Positions 1-15,800 of a DNA stretch of 64,000 nt are shown piece by piece (position 1 is the first letter of the stretch; each line of letters opens with the position of its first letter). Origin of the DNA: Bimastos eiseni (Eukaryota > Annelida > Clitellata > Crassiclitellata > Lumbricidae); contig OY365806.1 of NCBI GenBank assembly GCA_959347315.1, forward strand, positions 20,306,747-20,370,746, written 5' to 3'. The notes beneath the pieces are model-generated. The model saw only the letters and a program-made list of their open reading frames with translations. It did not search any database and was not told the origin of the DNA. Made by a program: the position numbers and the translations under genes.

Positions 1-2020
<2,020 letters not shown>

Positions 2021-2398
2021 CATCACCTTCTTAATGCTTGATCATGACGTCATCGCAATGACTATTATAGCCCGGTTGCGCTGTGCGCTCGGGCTCAGAA
2101 AAATACTTGGTACTATTTCAATTTCAAGTGACGCTACGAGAATGCACATCGCTTTGGAACAGTGGCTGTGACTGTTTGAAGATCCTCTCCGTTTCTCGGA
2201 TTCTATTTCCGTATGTTCGAGGGGAAGCGACTGACGCTCATTGTGTTGTTAACAATATCCGGGTGACTGCAATTGTTACATAGAATCATGCCAAATGCGT
2301 TAACTGCTGTATAAAGAAACAATATGTGCCTACATCACTTGTAAACGAGTCGCGAAATGAACAGTGTGAACATTATTTTTAATATTGGACCAGATTGT

Positions 2399-2458
2399 AA
2401 TTTATTTATCTATTTATTTATATGCTGGATTAGCCTAACTTATTTATTATTTATTTTC
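2399..2458 (+). promoter_or_regulatory. AU-rich element cluster in Trk 3' UTR
   Basis: About 380 bases after the Trk stop, two runs of overlapping ATTTA pentamers (TTTATTTATCTATTTATTTA, then TTATTTATTATTTATTTT) are separated by about 25 bases. In animal mRNAs such class-II-like AU-rich elements bind decay or stability factors. The sequence is clear. The function is inferred. Confidence 0.5.
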
Positions 2459-2958
2459 TGAACAATTTCAAATGATTGACATTTAATCCGGTGCATTGTT
2501 AGTATCATAGACTCTTTAGGTGAATAGCGTAGAACGTGTACATAATTATGTTGAATTGTAGTTGTGCAGATGACATCGTTGAGGAATGTCGTGAGATGTA
2601 AAATGTAACGTAATCAACGCCATAGTTATAAAGGCCGCTAGTGACATGGTCTAGTTGAAGAGCCATCTCATTCATCTACGCTCAAATGGTAATTTGATCA
2701 GGATGTATTAAAGTTCTGACGATATGATGACTAAATTCCGTGACTATGATGCTTCCTGCATAGACACCGGATTGATAGATTGGACCTAACCTCCCTAAGT
2801 ATGCTGCTGGATAATCCACGTCGTTGTCCTCAGAACGTTAGCAAGCGCTTAGAATCTTCATTCCCTAGTAGTATGTCCGATATTCATGCATGATGGCCTA
2901 ATTGTCCGTCAGTTGTTTGATCGTCAATGGTGGCTTATCGTGATAAGCCGAACTGTGG

Positions 2959-2964
2959 AATAAA
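2959..2964 (+). terminator. Candidate polyadenylation signal of Trk
   Basis: AATAAA lies in the expected orientation about 940 bases after the stop codon and 40 bases before the long CATA array. This sets a plausible 3' UTR of 2021 to about 2985. Confidence 0.5.
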
Positions 2965-3004
2965 GTAATGTTGCACAAGGTGCACAGGCCTATTACATGT
3001 TTTC

Positions 3005-3379
3005 ATGCATACACATATACATACATACATATATACATACATACATACATACATACAAACGTACAAACGTACATACATACATACGTACGTACATACATAC
3101 ATACATACCTAACTACATACATACATACATACATACATACATACATACATACATACATACATACATACATACATACATACATACATACACGCATACATAA
3201 CATACATACAAACAAACATACAAACAAACATACATACATACATACAAACAAACATACAAACAAACATACATACATACATACATGCATACATACATACATA
3301 CAAACAAACATACAAACAAACATACATACATACATACATGCATACATACATACATACATACAAACAAACATACAAACAA

Positions 3380-3410
<31 letters not shown>

Positions 3411-3616
3411 AACATACATACATACATACATACACACACTCACACACACATACTTACATACATACATACATGCATACATACATACATACATACATACATA
3501 TAAACATACATACATACATACATACATACACACACTCACACACACATACTTACATACATACATACATGCATGCATACAAACATACATACATAAAAAATGC
3601 ATACATACATACAAAT
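3005..3616. repeat. Long (CATA)n microsatellite with higher-order structure
   Basis: About 610 bp of ACAT/CATA tetranucleotide repeat. It carries recurring variant blocks: ACAAACAAACAT pairs near 3209, 3244, 3301 and 3361, and a longer block of about 92 bp (TATAAACATA ... ACACACACTCACACACAC ... CTTACATA) present at about 3407 and again at about 3499. Open frames on both strands (YIHT or YVCM repeats, up to 203 codons) come from the repeat and are not genes. Confidence 0.97.
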
Positions 3617-5440
3617 GTGCATGTGCATCAGCGAATAACTAGAGAAATATGAAGTCTAGTTAATCAAATTATTCAACTCGACTGGAGCGTATACAGTAGG
3701 CCTATGATGTGACCAGCTGTAAATGCCTTTCATCTACGGCTGAGGCACATCTTACAAAATGTTCCTTTGGTGATCAGTCATCCGCAGCGTAGGAGTTCAA
3801 CGACATGGTCTAACCAACCTTATACTTATAGGACCTATCCATCTGTGTCAATAGTCTACATGTATACAGGAAACATAATAGTCTTATTGTTTGTGCCTTG
3901 TTCTGTTTCAATTAGACTTACACCCGGTTATCGAGCTATATTAATTATAGTCAGACTACGTGCAACGCAATTACACGACAACATTAGAAATTGAAAAATT
4001 GAATGCGATCAGAAAGTTTCCATTTATTAGGATTGTAGGCCTACTCATGCATTTGGCCTAGACTAGAACCTACCTTCTATTGTTGCAAATTAAAACTTAT
4101 TTTGCCTATAATATGTTGTGGAGCGTAAATATGTGAATGAAAAGTAGGGCTTACTTGTTGTAATTAAGCGTATAGCAATGACTGGTAGGCCTATATTTAG
4201 ATTTTAAGACAGCTTCAGCGACATTTAACAATCATTATAGTGGTAAATATGCTTCAGAATTATTTCAAACCCTGTGAGATGATTCATAAACAGTTTGTTC
4301 ATGCAGCCAATATATATGTCATAGTAAAAAGTTAATACGCCAATCGCAGATAGAGCCTATTAGGCTTTGTTCAAGTGTAGCGAACAAAGTTTTCTTGTTT
4401 TTCAATTTTGATCTCTCGCATACAATGTGATTGATTTGCAATTGAATTTCCATTATGTTAACACTTAATTGCACGAGACTATTCCTGGCTTTATTGAAGA
4501 AGACCATCGAACTATGTATAAACACACAAAATATAAACCTTACTTCATGGGACAGTTCAGAGATTCGGGTTTGGTTTAGCTTGATTCATCATTCAAGTAT
4601 ATAGCTAAAACGATTTTGGCGATCTTTTATACGATTTCCAGCCACTGACTTCACTCCCGGAGTATGGACTGTTCATCATCTGTCACTATATAGAGATGCA
4701 TCAACTGTGTCTAGCCATCCTTCAAGGACACACGAACCAACAGCATCCGATCTTAATCATATTCTTGACGAATAATATTTGCAGTAGGCGGACTATATCC
4801 TGATTGTCGGACATAACCTTGGATGAAGAGTAGTAATTAAGGAGAATGGAAAGAATATGTAGGGATAATGGCGAAATTGCTGCAGGAAATTTCGTTTTGC
4901 AAAGTTAATCAATTATAGATCCTTCAGCAGAGTATGTATGAAAAGTGCTTAGCTAGCATATATATATTTGGATACATATATGGATATATATATTTTTGAA
5001 TATTCGGCTAAGACTATTATTCTGTCTGCATTGCAGAATCTTTGATTCTCCAACCATAAGAGAGGAAGTTCAAGCACCAAGCACGTGATGTAGGCCTGAT
5101 GGCCTCGCGCTAAACGCGTTTACAGTTGTCCTCTAGGGAGAAAGAAACAGAGCCATTAGGCCTACATGCTGCGTTTGATAGCTGGCGGATCGAATAAGTT
5201 TTTTAAGAAATAAATGCTAAGTGACGTCTTCATGGATTCTGCCGAAATAATAAGATAATCTGTAGATATAGGCAAAAAACTGTCGGTGTCCAGAGTTAAA
5301 AGCATTTTCCACCTCCATCACATACATAGACCTATACAGGCCCTAGGCTATAATCCACTCAGCGTGTTTAATCTAAATTCTAAATGCATGTCTTCGTCCA
5401 ACATCCTCTAGGCCTACCTCATCTCATTCAATGCAGAATT

Positions 5441-5516
5441 GATCATCTTAGATCATCTTAGATCATCTTAGATCATCTTAGATCATCTTAGATCATCTTA
5501 GATCATCTTAGATCAT
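5441..5516. repeat. Decamer tandem repeat (GATCATCTTA)x~8
   Basis: Seven exact copies of GATCATCTTA are followed by a partial eighth (GATCATCCTG). Each unit has one GATC, so GATC recurs exactly every 10 bp, about one helical turn. Confidence 0.95.
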
Positions 5517-5839
5517 CCTGACCAAATCAAACAAAATACTCGACCGTTTTGCTATTCTATTGGTTTGTTTAGATTAAGATTACGATTATGGAAAACTTTG
5601 AAAATCATTTAAGAGCGAATTAAAATTGATGCCAAAGACTGGTTATTACTCAGATAGCAAATTGCTGATGCCTTCTTAAATAAATACTTGGTATAGCGCC
5701 CCTTCAAGAGATCTACTCAAAGTCTGAAATCATCCATATATATATATAAATATATATATATGGTACTAGATTTATAACTATATGCACATTATCGCCGCGC
5801 AGATATTTTGAAACAAAAGTAGATCCAGATAGTATTAAG

Positions 5840-6139
5840 CAGAGGTGTAACAAAGTTTTGAAATGTAGGGGGGGCATAATTTTAAAAATATTGCCGAAGC
5901 GGAAAAATTTTTGTTTCCTTCCACTTTTTGAATTTTGCCTCCCAGAAATTAGAAAAATGGGGGCACAAATTATTTTGACAAAGGTAAGCTTAAAAAGCTA
6001 TTGGATAAACATAAAAAAGAACCGATTTTGGGGGCACATGGAGGGCAGTGAGCACATAAAAACTGGGGGCTTGACCCCCCCCCCTCAGTTTTGAAACTGG
6101 GGGGCCGGTACCCCTGACCCCCCGCTTGTTACGTCCCTG
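5840..6139. mobile_element. hAT-like MITE (non-autonomous DNA transposon)
   Basis: A 300-bp element starting CAGAGGTGTAAC and ending in the reverse complement of CAGGGACGTAAC (9 of 12 terminal bases match). It is flanked by an 8-bp duplication: GTATTAAG at 5832-5839 and GTATTAGG at 6140-6147, one mismatch. CAG-type termini and 8-bp duplications are typical of the hAT superfamily. The interior has G-runs and C-runs but no transposase. The 78-codon frame inside (5858-6094) is not credible as a gene. Confidence 0.72.
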
Positions 6140-9100
6140 GTATTAGGATTGCCTTCCACTAAAACTCATTACATGAAATAAAAACACTCAAACAGTCATA
6201 TTGATTGTCTTGCAACCTGATGCAACTATTTTTTCCTAGGAAGAATTGCCTTTACCAATCACAAGTCAAGGCTTTGTTCAAGGCTGTATTATGAAGAATT
6301 AACTTTCAGGTTCAATTTAATTAACGCCTCAACTCAATATTTATTCAAGCAGGAATTGACTCTCCGATTCAATTTATCCTAAGGGAAATTGATTCGCAGA
6401 TTCAATGTCGCCTAAGAAGACATGACTCCCTGGTTCAATTCCTTCTAGGAAGAATTAACCTCTGAATCAGGTTATCCTACGAAGATTAAGCGACATAATT
6501 CACTCTGTCATAGGAAGAAACGAAATCCCCCGTTGAATAATTTATGTCCCAGGAAGAATTTACTCCACCGTGCAGTCATTTGGTCCCATCCGAAACGAAG
6601 ACACTCCCAGGTGTGCTTTTATTCGCAGGGTGGAGTGTTTTGGTCCTATAGGGCCTACATGTATCTTAGGATATAGGCCCAAACACCCCGGCGGTTAATT
6701 TGTGTATTTTGTCTCCTACAGCGGCCGATTGCGTGTGTTTTAATTTAGATCTTCAAAGATTCTGCTTGATCTCTGCATTACTGAATCAAATCATTTATAG
6801 TTGCAATAATCAGTGCTGGGTATTTGTTAAATCAAAGGTTTTCAGCCTTTTCTATACCCACACCCATTAGAAATGTTTAATTGCAATCCTACCAAGAGTA
6901 TTACCACGTAAAGTTGTTCGTTTTTGTCCTACATAATTTTTGTAATGCATACAATGCAGTCGTACATGCATTTATTACACCTACTCAGGCCTAATAATTA
7001 TATACCAGACAATCTATTCTAACATTCTGAGCCTGGTTTCACCGCCGTCATTTTTTTTTATAACATGTGACTGCTGCGTTACATACCTGTAGCGGTACCG
7101 TTACAAGTGGCGGACTGGCGGTATCGTCACATGTTGATGTAGCGTTATATGTAACGGTCTTACTATAGGCCTAATCTAATTACCGCCTTTGCCGCCATAG
7201 AAAATGTTCAGTAGCGAGAGGAAGTAGAGGACGGCGTATTCAGTGTCACGTTCAGACATAGGCCTAATAATAATTATTATTTGAGTAGGTCTACCTAGGG
7301 CCTACACATTTTTCGAGACCTCTCCCCCGCCATACGCACTCGTAGGCAAAATCCGAAACCCCACCCCTCTAACTGCGGGAGCATCATAAGCCTATAGAAT
7401 AAACGATTAATTAAAAAAAAATTGCGTTCACAAAATGATCATAATATGCTATTACAAAACAGATGTTCTCGGAGTTGTAAACTTGTGAATGATAAGAGAA
7501 GGCAAGCAATAGAAATTACGATCACAAAAGGAACAGATGCCTATGTATGGCATTCGGGTGATAAAATCACACAGGGCTAGCGTCAGAGAGTGAGTAGTAG
7601 GTCAAACGCTTTAAACTAGGGGGTAAAAGCACGGAAACGAAGAAAAGAGGCGAGTCTGTAGTACTCTGTACGACCGCAGATGCTATCGAAAGTCATCTGG
7701 TAAAATGGCAGAAACTTGAGCCGTATGCCTACCATGTTCCTTGCCGTTGTGCTGAGATGCTTGCACATGATGCGATGACTAGCATTAGCAAAGACAGACT
7801 ATGCGTGCAGAGGAGACGTATAGGAGACCGGTCAAGGAGACATGTCTCACGAGCCCGTTATGGAAGATACCAGTTCTCGAGTCACTTACGTTACGTTGCT
7901 CCTTCCTTTGAGTCACGCTTGTTAAAAGAATGTTTGACGTAACTCTTGGTGCGTGGAATCTGTCAGAAATAATAATCTGTGGTCTGTGGAGGTCTGCAAT
8001 GTCGTTGGACGTTGGCGTCATGGCTGGCGTTTTATCTGCAATTGAAAACGTTATTTAAATCTCAGGCAAAGTGACAGTTAAGGTATTTTATTTATCATGC
8101 ATTGTATCCCAATGACTATGTTATTACCTAGATAATATAAGGAGTTTCAGGGTGTTAACTCTTAAAATGTAATTCCTTCGCCGCTGCGATTCCATGAAAG
8201 AATATATTAAACGAACTTTGACCTGATAGTTTAGGATTATATATAATTATATATTTATATATTGTATATATTATATATATATTTGTATCTATGCGGAAGG
8301 TACCACCTGCATGGGACTAATATTAGTATCACGAAACTAATAGTGGTCCTGAACGAAATTCACGACGCCCGGTATATGCACGCACTTTCGCCGTTTTTCG
8401 ATCATGCTTTCACTTTAGTGTAAAGGCGAGTTGCACTGTCTGCAGTTTAATTTTTGTGTGCTTTAAACTAGTTTAAAGGTACGTAAATTGTGCGGTATTA
8501 GAAATCAATCTGACACGCATGCAGCCAATTTCCCTGGTTATCATATTGAATGGCTGGTTGCTTGAAATTGTTGATTCGTTGCGTGCGTGCATGCAGGTAA
8601 CATTAAAGTTTAACATCATGAACCAATTTTAGGTTTGATCAGATGCACATTTGATTATTATTGACATTACTGCAAGCAATGTTGTGTACTAAACAAAACT
8701 GCTGAACTGTCCTAAAACAGGTGTCAACACTATTTCATACAGTGTACATATCAGTCAAAACATAAAAATTTCCCAATAATTGGACTCTGTTGTTTGGTTG
8801 CAAAATTCGCACTCATGCTGATAAAATTATAAAGTGAACAGTGCAGTCAGTACATGAGCCAAATTGACATTTCAGTTTTCTTTTGGCCCACATCCTTAAA
8901 TTTTACATTTTGTGCGTGAACTGCTCCGTCGTTTGTATTTGGATAAGTCAAGGTGAATGGGCATGGATTATCCTCTTTCAGACTCGGTAAATACCTACCA
9001 ACACAAGTTGGGAGTGTTTTAAAACTATGTCATCGATTTGCATGGTGATATATTTATGCCTTTGTTCAGAGGATTCCCACTTCCCAACCTAGTTGCACTG

Positions 9101-9833
9101 AACCCAAGTGCGAGACATGGCATTTCAGGGATGCCATGAAGAGGGAATGTATGAATTATTAAAATGCAATGATAATACATTATATCTAGTTCAGCAGTGA
9201 TAGGATAATATGGAAAAGGCCATAAAAATAGAAGTTTTTTCATGTATGGTAACATGCTGAACTTGTAAGCCTAATAATACTTGTAAGTACAAGTTTCAGT
9301 AGCAGTTAGAGTCTAACAGTTGGAATTAGAATCTTTGAATAGATGGTTAGAATAGATGGCTGTAGATGGATGAGGAAAGTACTCTCTCAGACTCAGATCA
9401 CCTGGTTTGTTCACTTATGCTCAGAGGTGTAACTTTGGTCTAGAAAGTGATGAGTACCAAGTTTTGCAGCCTCATACACTGATGTTAATGATATTTATTA
9501 TCTTATTCTCATTTACCCCAAGGTATCAAGGTATGTATAATGCTAATAATAATAAAAATAATAAGATTGTTTATATAATGCTGTTACTCAGCTGAGGGGT
9601 AAGAAAATGGCGCTGTGCATGAGTTAAAATAATCAATGAGAGTCATATGAAGGTTTAGAATGCTTGAGCTGCGATTCGAATGCCTCCAGAGATGGCACGT
9701 TCTTCACTTGACTGCATACTGGTAGTACACCTATGTAGCTATTATAACAGATGGATATGTCTATAGACACTCATATTGTCTATCTTACTATCTGTTATTT
9801 TTTTGTCTTTATGTGTTGAATAATTGAATGCAG

Positions 9834-12800
9834 AGACGTGTGGAAACTTTAACGATGCCATCATCTCATATAGTTCATGTCCTGAGAGAACTCGGCTGGG
9901 ATGCAAATTTCACTGTACCAATTGCAAGTGCTGAAAATCATGCTCTTGAGTGTGAGGTGAGGGAAAATAACATCCTGTTTAATTCAAGGAGTTGAGAGCT
10001 TTATTCAATATTAAGTGGAAATCTGTTATGCACAGGTTGTTTCAGAAAGCAGTACTATTGTTCTATAGTTATTTTTAATAATAATAACAACTGACAATTG
10101 ATGCAGGAGCATAGCAAGTCTAAGGTCATTGAAGGTGTAAGTTGAAGGAGAGATTTCTTGATACTTGTTTTGAAGATTTTTAAGTGGTGCTGAAGGTGTA
10201 ACATTCTTGGACATCTGTTTCATGCAGATGCCTCTGAATCATTGATTGGTGCTTTTGTCAATGTTCAATTAAAATAACAGTAACTATCAAGATTACTGAT
10301 TAGATTATAAGACTAAGCTGTCTAACCAGTGCAAGGTGACCCTTAGTCATGCAATTCTAGAGTGTGTTTGTAGTAGTTAGATGAGATTAGTAGTTAGAGC
10401 AAGTTTCTGAACTGTATAATTTAGCATGTGTTTGTTTGCATAATATTCAACATTATAGTTACTGAATTTTTTTAAATGACGAATGTGATGCTGCAGATAC
10501 AAGAGAAAGAGGAAGAGACGGAAAAGACACGGAAGTGTCTTACTGGAACGGTGGAGAGAATTGAAATTCTTTCAGAGCATCATAAAGATGTGGAACATGA
10601 GCGACATCATACTATGGTCAGTTTTTCAGTTTGAGATGACTTATGATTTTATTTAACTTCTCAATTAGCCAACATCGTCGTTGGACTGTCTATACCTCTA
10701 GAGATTAAGCATACATATCTGGATGATTAAACTTTTGCCAGCTGTATATGAGGTCCCTTGATAAAGAACTGAAAATATTATTGAGCAGGATGACAAGTCG
10801 CAACAAATGACATTCATGTACAAAGATAAAAAGTGAAAGTTAAATTTCCAAACAGTAAATCATATACTTTGGCTTTTGCATAAATAGAACTCTATATTTG
10901 AAATATCGATTGTATTAGTCTGAAGGTATTTCATTAATTGTGTTCAATTGGTGTGATTGGTGGTTGGTCTTTGGTGTTAATAGTATCTACTTCAAGCTAG
11001 AAAAAAAGAATTGGCCACAGAGGATCACATGACACTGCTTGCCAAGCAACTGAAGGATCGTTTTCAGCGTGAAATTGTTAAGTTGGACAAGGAATTGGAA
11101 AAATATAAAGATTGTGGTAATCTCCTTGAGGTAAACAATTACTCATTTGTCAACGCACTTTATTCTTTTATTTAATTATTCATGCCCTTATGTTGTGCAA
11201 GCTATTAAATACATTCTGTAAGCTTTGTGACTTAATTATAATAGACAAGAAGCAGGTTGTTTATCATCGTTTCAAGCCATCATATGGCCCTAATCTGTCC
11301 TATTTGACATTTCTGTATCTGCTTCTAATTAAAGAACTCCTAGTTGTTAATGGTGTCCGTGCTTTGACATTAATGTGTGAAGCATGAAGGTTGCTTCTAT
11401 TCATGTATCCATTTGACATTTGGGATATTACCTGTAGGAATGATTTTTTATGTAAAATTGTAATGTGTATCAATGAATTTATAGTTGCCACATGGCCTGG
11501 AGATGATCCCAGAGTAATGAAGATTGACCTCAGAGGATGACATGACAATGCTTGCCAAGCAACTAAAGGATCGTTGTCAGCATGAAATTGTTAAGTTGGA
11601 CAAAGAATTTGTTTTGAAAATGGCAATGCTCTAGAGAGGAGCACACAACAGATGATGATCACTGATGACAACAGGCTCAAGCAATTTAATTCAGATTTAA
11701 ATTTATGAGAAAAATACAGAGACATGTTAGAATTCATCTTAATCACGAATATGATCAGTTATGTTATATGATCAGTTATGTTATATGATCAATCAGTAGG
11801 CATTTATCTGTAATGAATTAGTTATTTCTTCTATGGTTACTGCAGAAAACTGATTTTGTTATTTTACTTATTAAGTTTTATGATTTTTAATTATGTATCG
11901 AACATGACAGTTGCAAAATATTACTGTGGCAACACTACTTTGTTGCCCTCATACTCTGGTCTTAAATTGAGATAAATGTTTTAGTGACTGATAAAATGTC
12001 TGGGTTTCAGAATACTCTTTATCACAGAAAAGAGAAACTAAGTCGACTGAAATCGCAGCTGAATTGGGATGCTGAAACTTTGGAAGCATGGTTGGTTGAA
12101 TGCAAGCAGAGGGAGGAGGATATCATCTTTATGAATAAATATTCATCACAGGATGATAATGAGATCAAGGTACATATCTCTAATTTAAGTCATAAAATCT
12201 ATAAATTGTAAAGCAGTTATGACATGCCATATTTTAACTTTGAGAGATGCTGTACTTCTTGCATGATTTCTTTGTCCATAAGACTTGTCAGACTACTTCT
12301 CCCTTCCAGTTTCCACAGAATGTAAGTGCAAAAGTGTGGCTCCTTAAAACTAAAAAAAATATCTCAAGTGATGTAAGATGAAAGGATTCTATTCGAACAT
12401 GATATATGATTAGAAATTAACAGTTTAGACTTCTGTTTTGTGTGAAAATTAGTTGTTTTGTCTTCGAAAATCTACCTGTCCTGTATGTTGAGAAAGCAGT
12501 AAATAATAAAACATAACTGTTTTAAATAAAAGTATTTAAGAGGTAATTGGTTGTGAAAGCTGCTTAAAAGAATTATTTAAGTTTATCATCTAGGAATTGA
12601 ATAGGAAGCTGAAGGAAATGTCTGATGAACTGAACGGCCTACAAAAGTCACTGGATCGGGAACATTATGAAGCAAGATCATTGGAGGTGAGTTTCGATTC
12701 TCATAAGATCAACGTTAATTGATAAAAAGTAGGCAAATGGTATAAAGTGACTAATGTGAAGATGAAAATATTTATGGTAGTAATTTATGATTTAACATTG

Positions 12801-15800
12801 GTGAAGAATTACAGTGGTGAGCATAATGATGTAAATGTTAAAAGAGTAGAATAACTATGTAAGAAATTATGCCACAAATACGGAGGATGGTGACACGCCC
12901 ATTGGAGATTTCATCACGCATCAGTGGGAGATTACATGCCAAAGACATGACAAAGGTCAAACAAGTGCATAAGTAAACTTGGGATGCATAGCTATGACTG
13001 TTATATCTGAATTTGGATAACTGGTATATTGATGCATGTTATAGCAAAGGTTCAGTGTATTTAAAAACATTTCATCTGCTGTCTTATCTAGGTTGAGCTT
13101 GATAAGACAGCAGAGATCTTTCGTCATATGCATGCAGATCGTAGCCAATTGATCAGTCGATGGGAACAGATGTTGAGGCAGATGATGACCAAGGATCACC
13201 ACATCCAGCTTAGCGCAGTGGTCAGTCAGTCTTTTCTTACTTATGCCAGTTAAATTGTGGTTTCTATAATGTTTTGAGTCGTGATAGTTGGAATTTACTC
13301 AAGCCCATGTATTATGTGTGGAGCATAATCTTTTAAATCTCCATAGCTTGGAGTTACGAGCAATTAAATTATTTGGACAAACTTGTGCAAGTAAAGTTAT
13401 TACATTAGATTTACTACCTTTGTGTTCTTGATGAACTGTTCTTAGTTTTGGTTGCAACACAGTCAGCCAGTTTACTAAGGGGTATTCTATCCATAGGATT
13501 ACACTACTGAACTATCCACTGTAAAAATATGAGTAATTGCATAACATAAATAATGTAATTTTGTTTTTAAAGAGATTGTTCAATGGTGGTGAAGAGGTCA
13601 GGGAACTGAAGAAGTTACTCAAGCAGAAAGAGAACCTGTTTGACATGCTAGTAGAAGATAATGCCAATGTACCAAAGAGAATAAATGCGGTTGCCAAGCA
13701 AACTTCATCTCTTAAAGCTGACCTTCAAGCTCAAGAGCAACTACGAGGAGAGTTTCAGTCAGAGGTTCATTATTCTTCTATCACTTAAATCTTTAATTAT
13801 GAGAAATATTATTTTCCCAATGTCTTTTAGTACACCTTCTTCCGTTCATTCATTCCTTCATTCTGAGCATTTATGTAGCGCCCCTTCTGTTAAGTGTTTA
13901 TCCACTCTATATTGGCCATGAAATATGTTACATTACAGTAATTGAAATCTCAAAGTATTCATTTTCCGGTGGATTAATTTCAGGCTGTAACACCTTTGGA
14001 TCGATTTGCATTTGCTTAGGAATAAAAATGATTCAAAGTTGTTATATAAATACTAGTAAAATGTCCTGCAATTCATTTTCAGAGACATATTTGATATGTT
14101 ATGACATATAATTTAGGAATTTAATAAGTAATGACAATTTAAGCTGATGCAGTTGTCAGAGAATTCATGCATTCTTGAAAGAAATGCTCTAGCATGTATT
14201 AAAAGATATATATACATGTATATATAACTTCAGTTACTATATATATATATGTATATGTATATATATATATATTCAGTTATTTTAAGGTAAATACATAAAT
14301 ATATATATATGTATTATATATATATATATATTTGTATTGCTTCAGTTATTTTAAGTGAAATGAATTTCTTTGAACATGGTTAATGCTTTTAGACAGCTAT
14401 TATATATAGTGGTGGATTTATGCTGGAAGTCACATAAGGCATTTTGTGATGCTATTGTGCATCTAATTTCAGTTGAAAGCATTGCAAATGACAGTCGTCG
14501 GAACAAGTGGAAAGCTTAATCTTGCACGATCTGAAACTTTGCAGCTGGGCATTAGCATTGATAAGAAATCATCAGAGTTAGTTGGTGTTATATTACTGTC
14601 ATCATCTCATTACATATGTAAGCAGCAGATTGTCACAAATGTAGCAATTGCATTGGACAGTTCAACATTGATCACAGCCGTGACCATCTGGCCAAGACAT
14701 AGATCTCTTGATTTCTTTGTCCCTCAGGAAAAAACCAATGTGGCCCATACTTTCGGTATTGTGGGTTCTGCTTCATCGAATGACCTTCCCTCTCTATGGT
14801 ACTAAGATATTGACTCAGACCTCTTCCATTCCTGTTCACTACTCAGAGGCTTTCCTATTTCCTCGGTGTTCCCGCTTAGAGCACCTCTGTATGTTGTAAG
14901 AGGTGCTTTACAAGCTTTCAAATATAAAACACTACAATTACAATGCAAACATTTAATTTTCAAGGCAATGCTTGCCCAAATGCAAGACGATTCGCTATCA
15001 ATGTGTCCAATGGTTAATAGAATTCCCTTCCAGCAGTAGCTACAATAAAGGGCTCAAGCACTTAAAGATTAATGTGGTCGATAATGCCATATCTATGGGT
15101 TAGTTTCAGTTACTTTGGTTATTCATATTCTAATAATTATGTTAATTACTTTCCAATGAAAGCAATGTGTTGTCTTAATTGGAGGAATAAATGAAAATTG
15201 ATTTAATGCAGAGTATCGATGAAAGAGAAAGAGGGAGAGATCTATGAAGTTTGTTGTAGTAGTATATGTTCTTGACTTCCATGCCAACAATTTTAGATGA
15301 CAAAAGAAAAGCCGTTCAGTTAACATGGGTTTTGGTGTTAAAAAATTTCAGTATGGTGTACTATACAGAATAAATAGACCCATTCTCATCCAAGGTCGTT
15401 TGAATTTACTTGGAAAATTGACTTATTTTGCAGGCCCAGAACAGTTGCTTTAAAAACAATATTGAACAGGTTTCTTTGATGTCAGGTTGTAGATTTTATT
15501 ATAAGTACTAAAGAAGAGCTTTTGTTTATCACTTTTGCTTAAGAATTGAGGACGAGCACATTCGTCGTATCTTATTGTGGTATGAATCTTTAGTAATTTT
15601 CGATTTTTTTCTATGTTTTGTAGGCTTCTGACAATCAGAAAGAAATGTGACAAATGGCGATTGAAATTGTCTGAAATAAAGGAGTCAGCTGATAGTACTG
15701 AGGAGAAAGTGAGGCAGATGAATGAACTGTTTATAGAACATAGAAGTTTCGCAGACTTTATGACTCAGGAGCTGGAGGATTTACGTGCACAACGTCGTCA

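Larger units (their letters stand above)
3617..9833. other. Intergenic region between Trk and CCDC39
   Basis: No supported exon was found on either strand. The interval holds the decamer array at 5441, a hAT-like MITE at 5840, a fragment of a dispersed GCGCCCCTTCAAG repeat at 5697-5730, TA-rich tracts (5737-5762, 8236-8286), and C-rich repeat remnants near 7320-7375 related to the one at 35160. The CCDC39 promoter should lie in the right-hand part, but no convincing core element or RFX box was recognised there. Confidence 0.6.

Noticed and set aside
2045..2052. TGACGTCA (CRE) just after the Trk stop codon
   Set aside because: It lies in the 3' UTR of Trk with no nearby transcription start, so it was treated as a chance match.
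3003..3614. 203-codon minus-strand frame and several 70-150-codon frames over the CATA array
   Set aside because: They are translations of a tetranucleotide repeat (YVCM/YIHT), with no unique sequence and no splice or start context.
5441..5516. CRISPR or integron-like short repeats
   Set aside because: Head-to-tail decamers without spacers in eukaryotic DNA.
5858..6094. 78-codon plus-strand frame
   Set aside because: Falls wholly inside the 300-bp MITE and has no recognisable domain.
7030..7200. Possible palindromic element around GCGGTACCGTTACAAGTGGC
   Set aside because: Repeated GTAACG and GCGGTA words are visible, but no clear ends or target duplication could be defined.
9595..9833. RFX X-box directly upstream of CCDC39
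   Set aside because: Looked for because CCDC39 is a ciliary gene; no GTTRCC-GGYAAC pair was found within a few hundred bases of the first coding exon.
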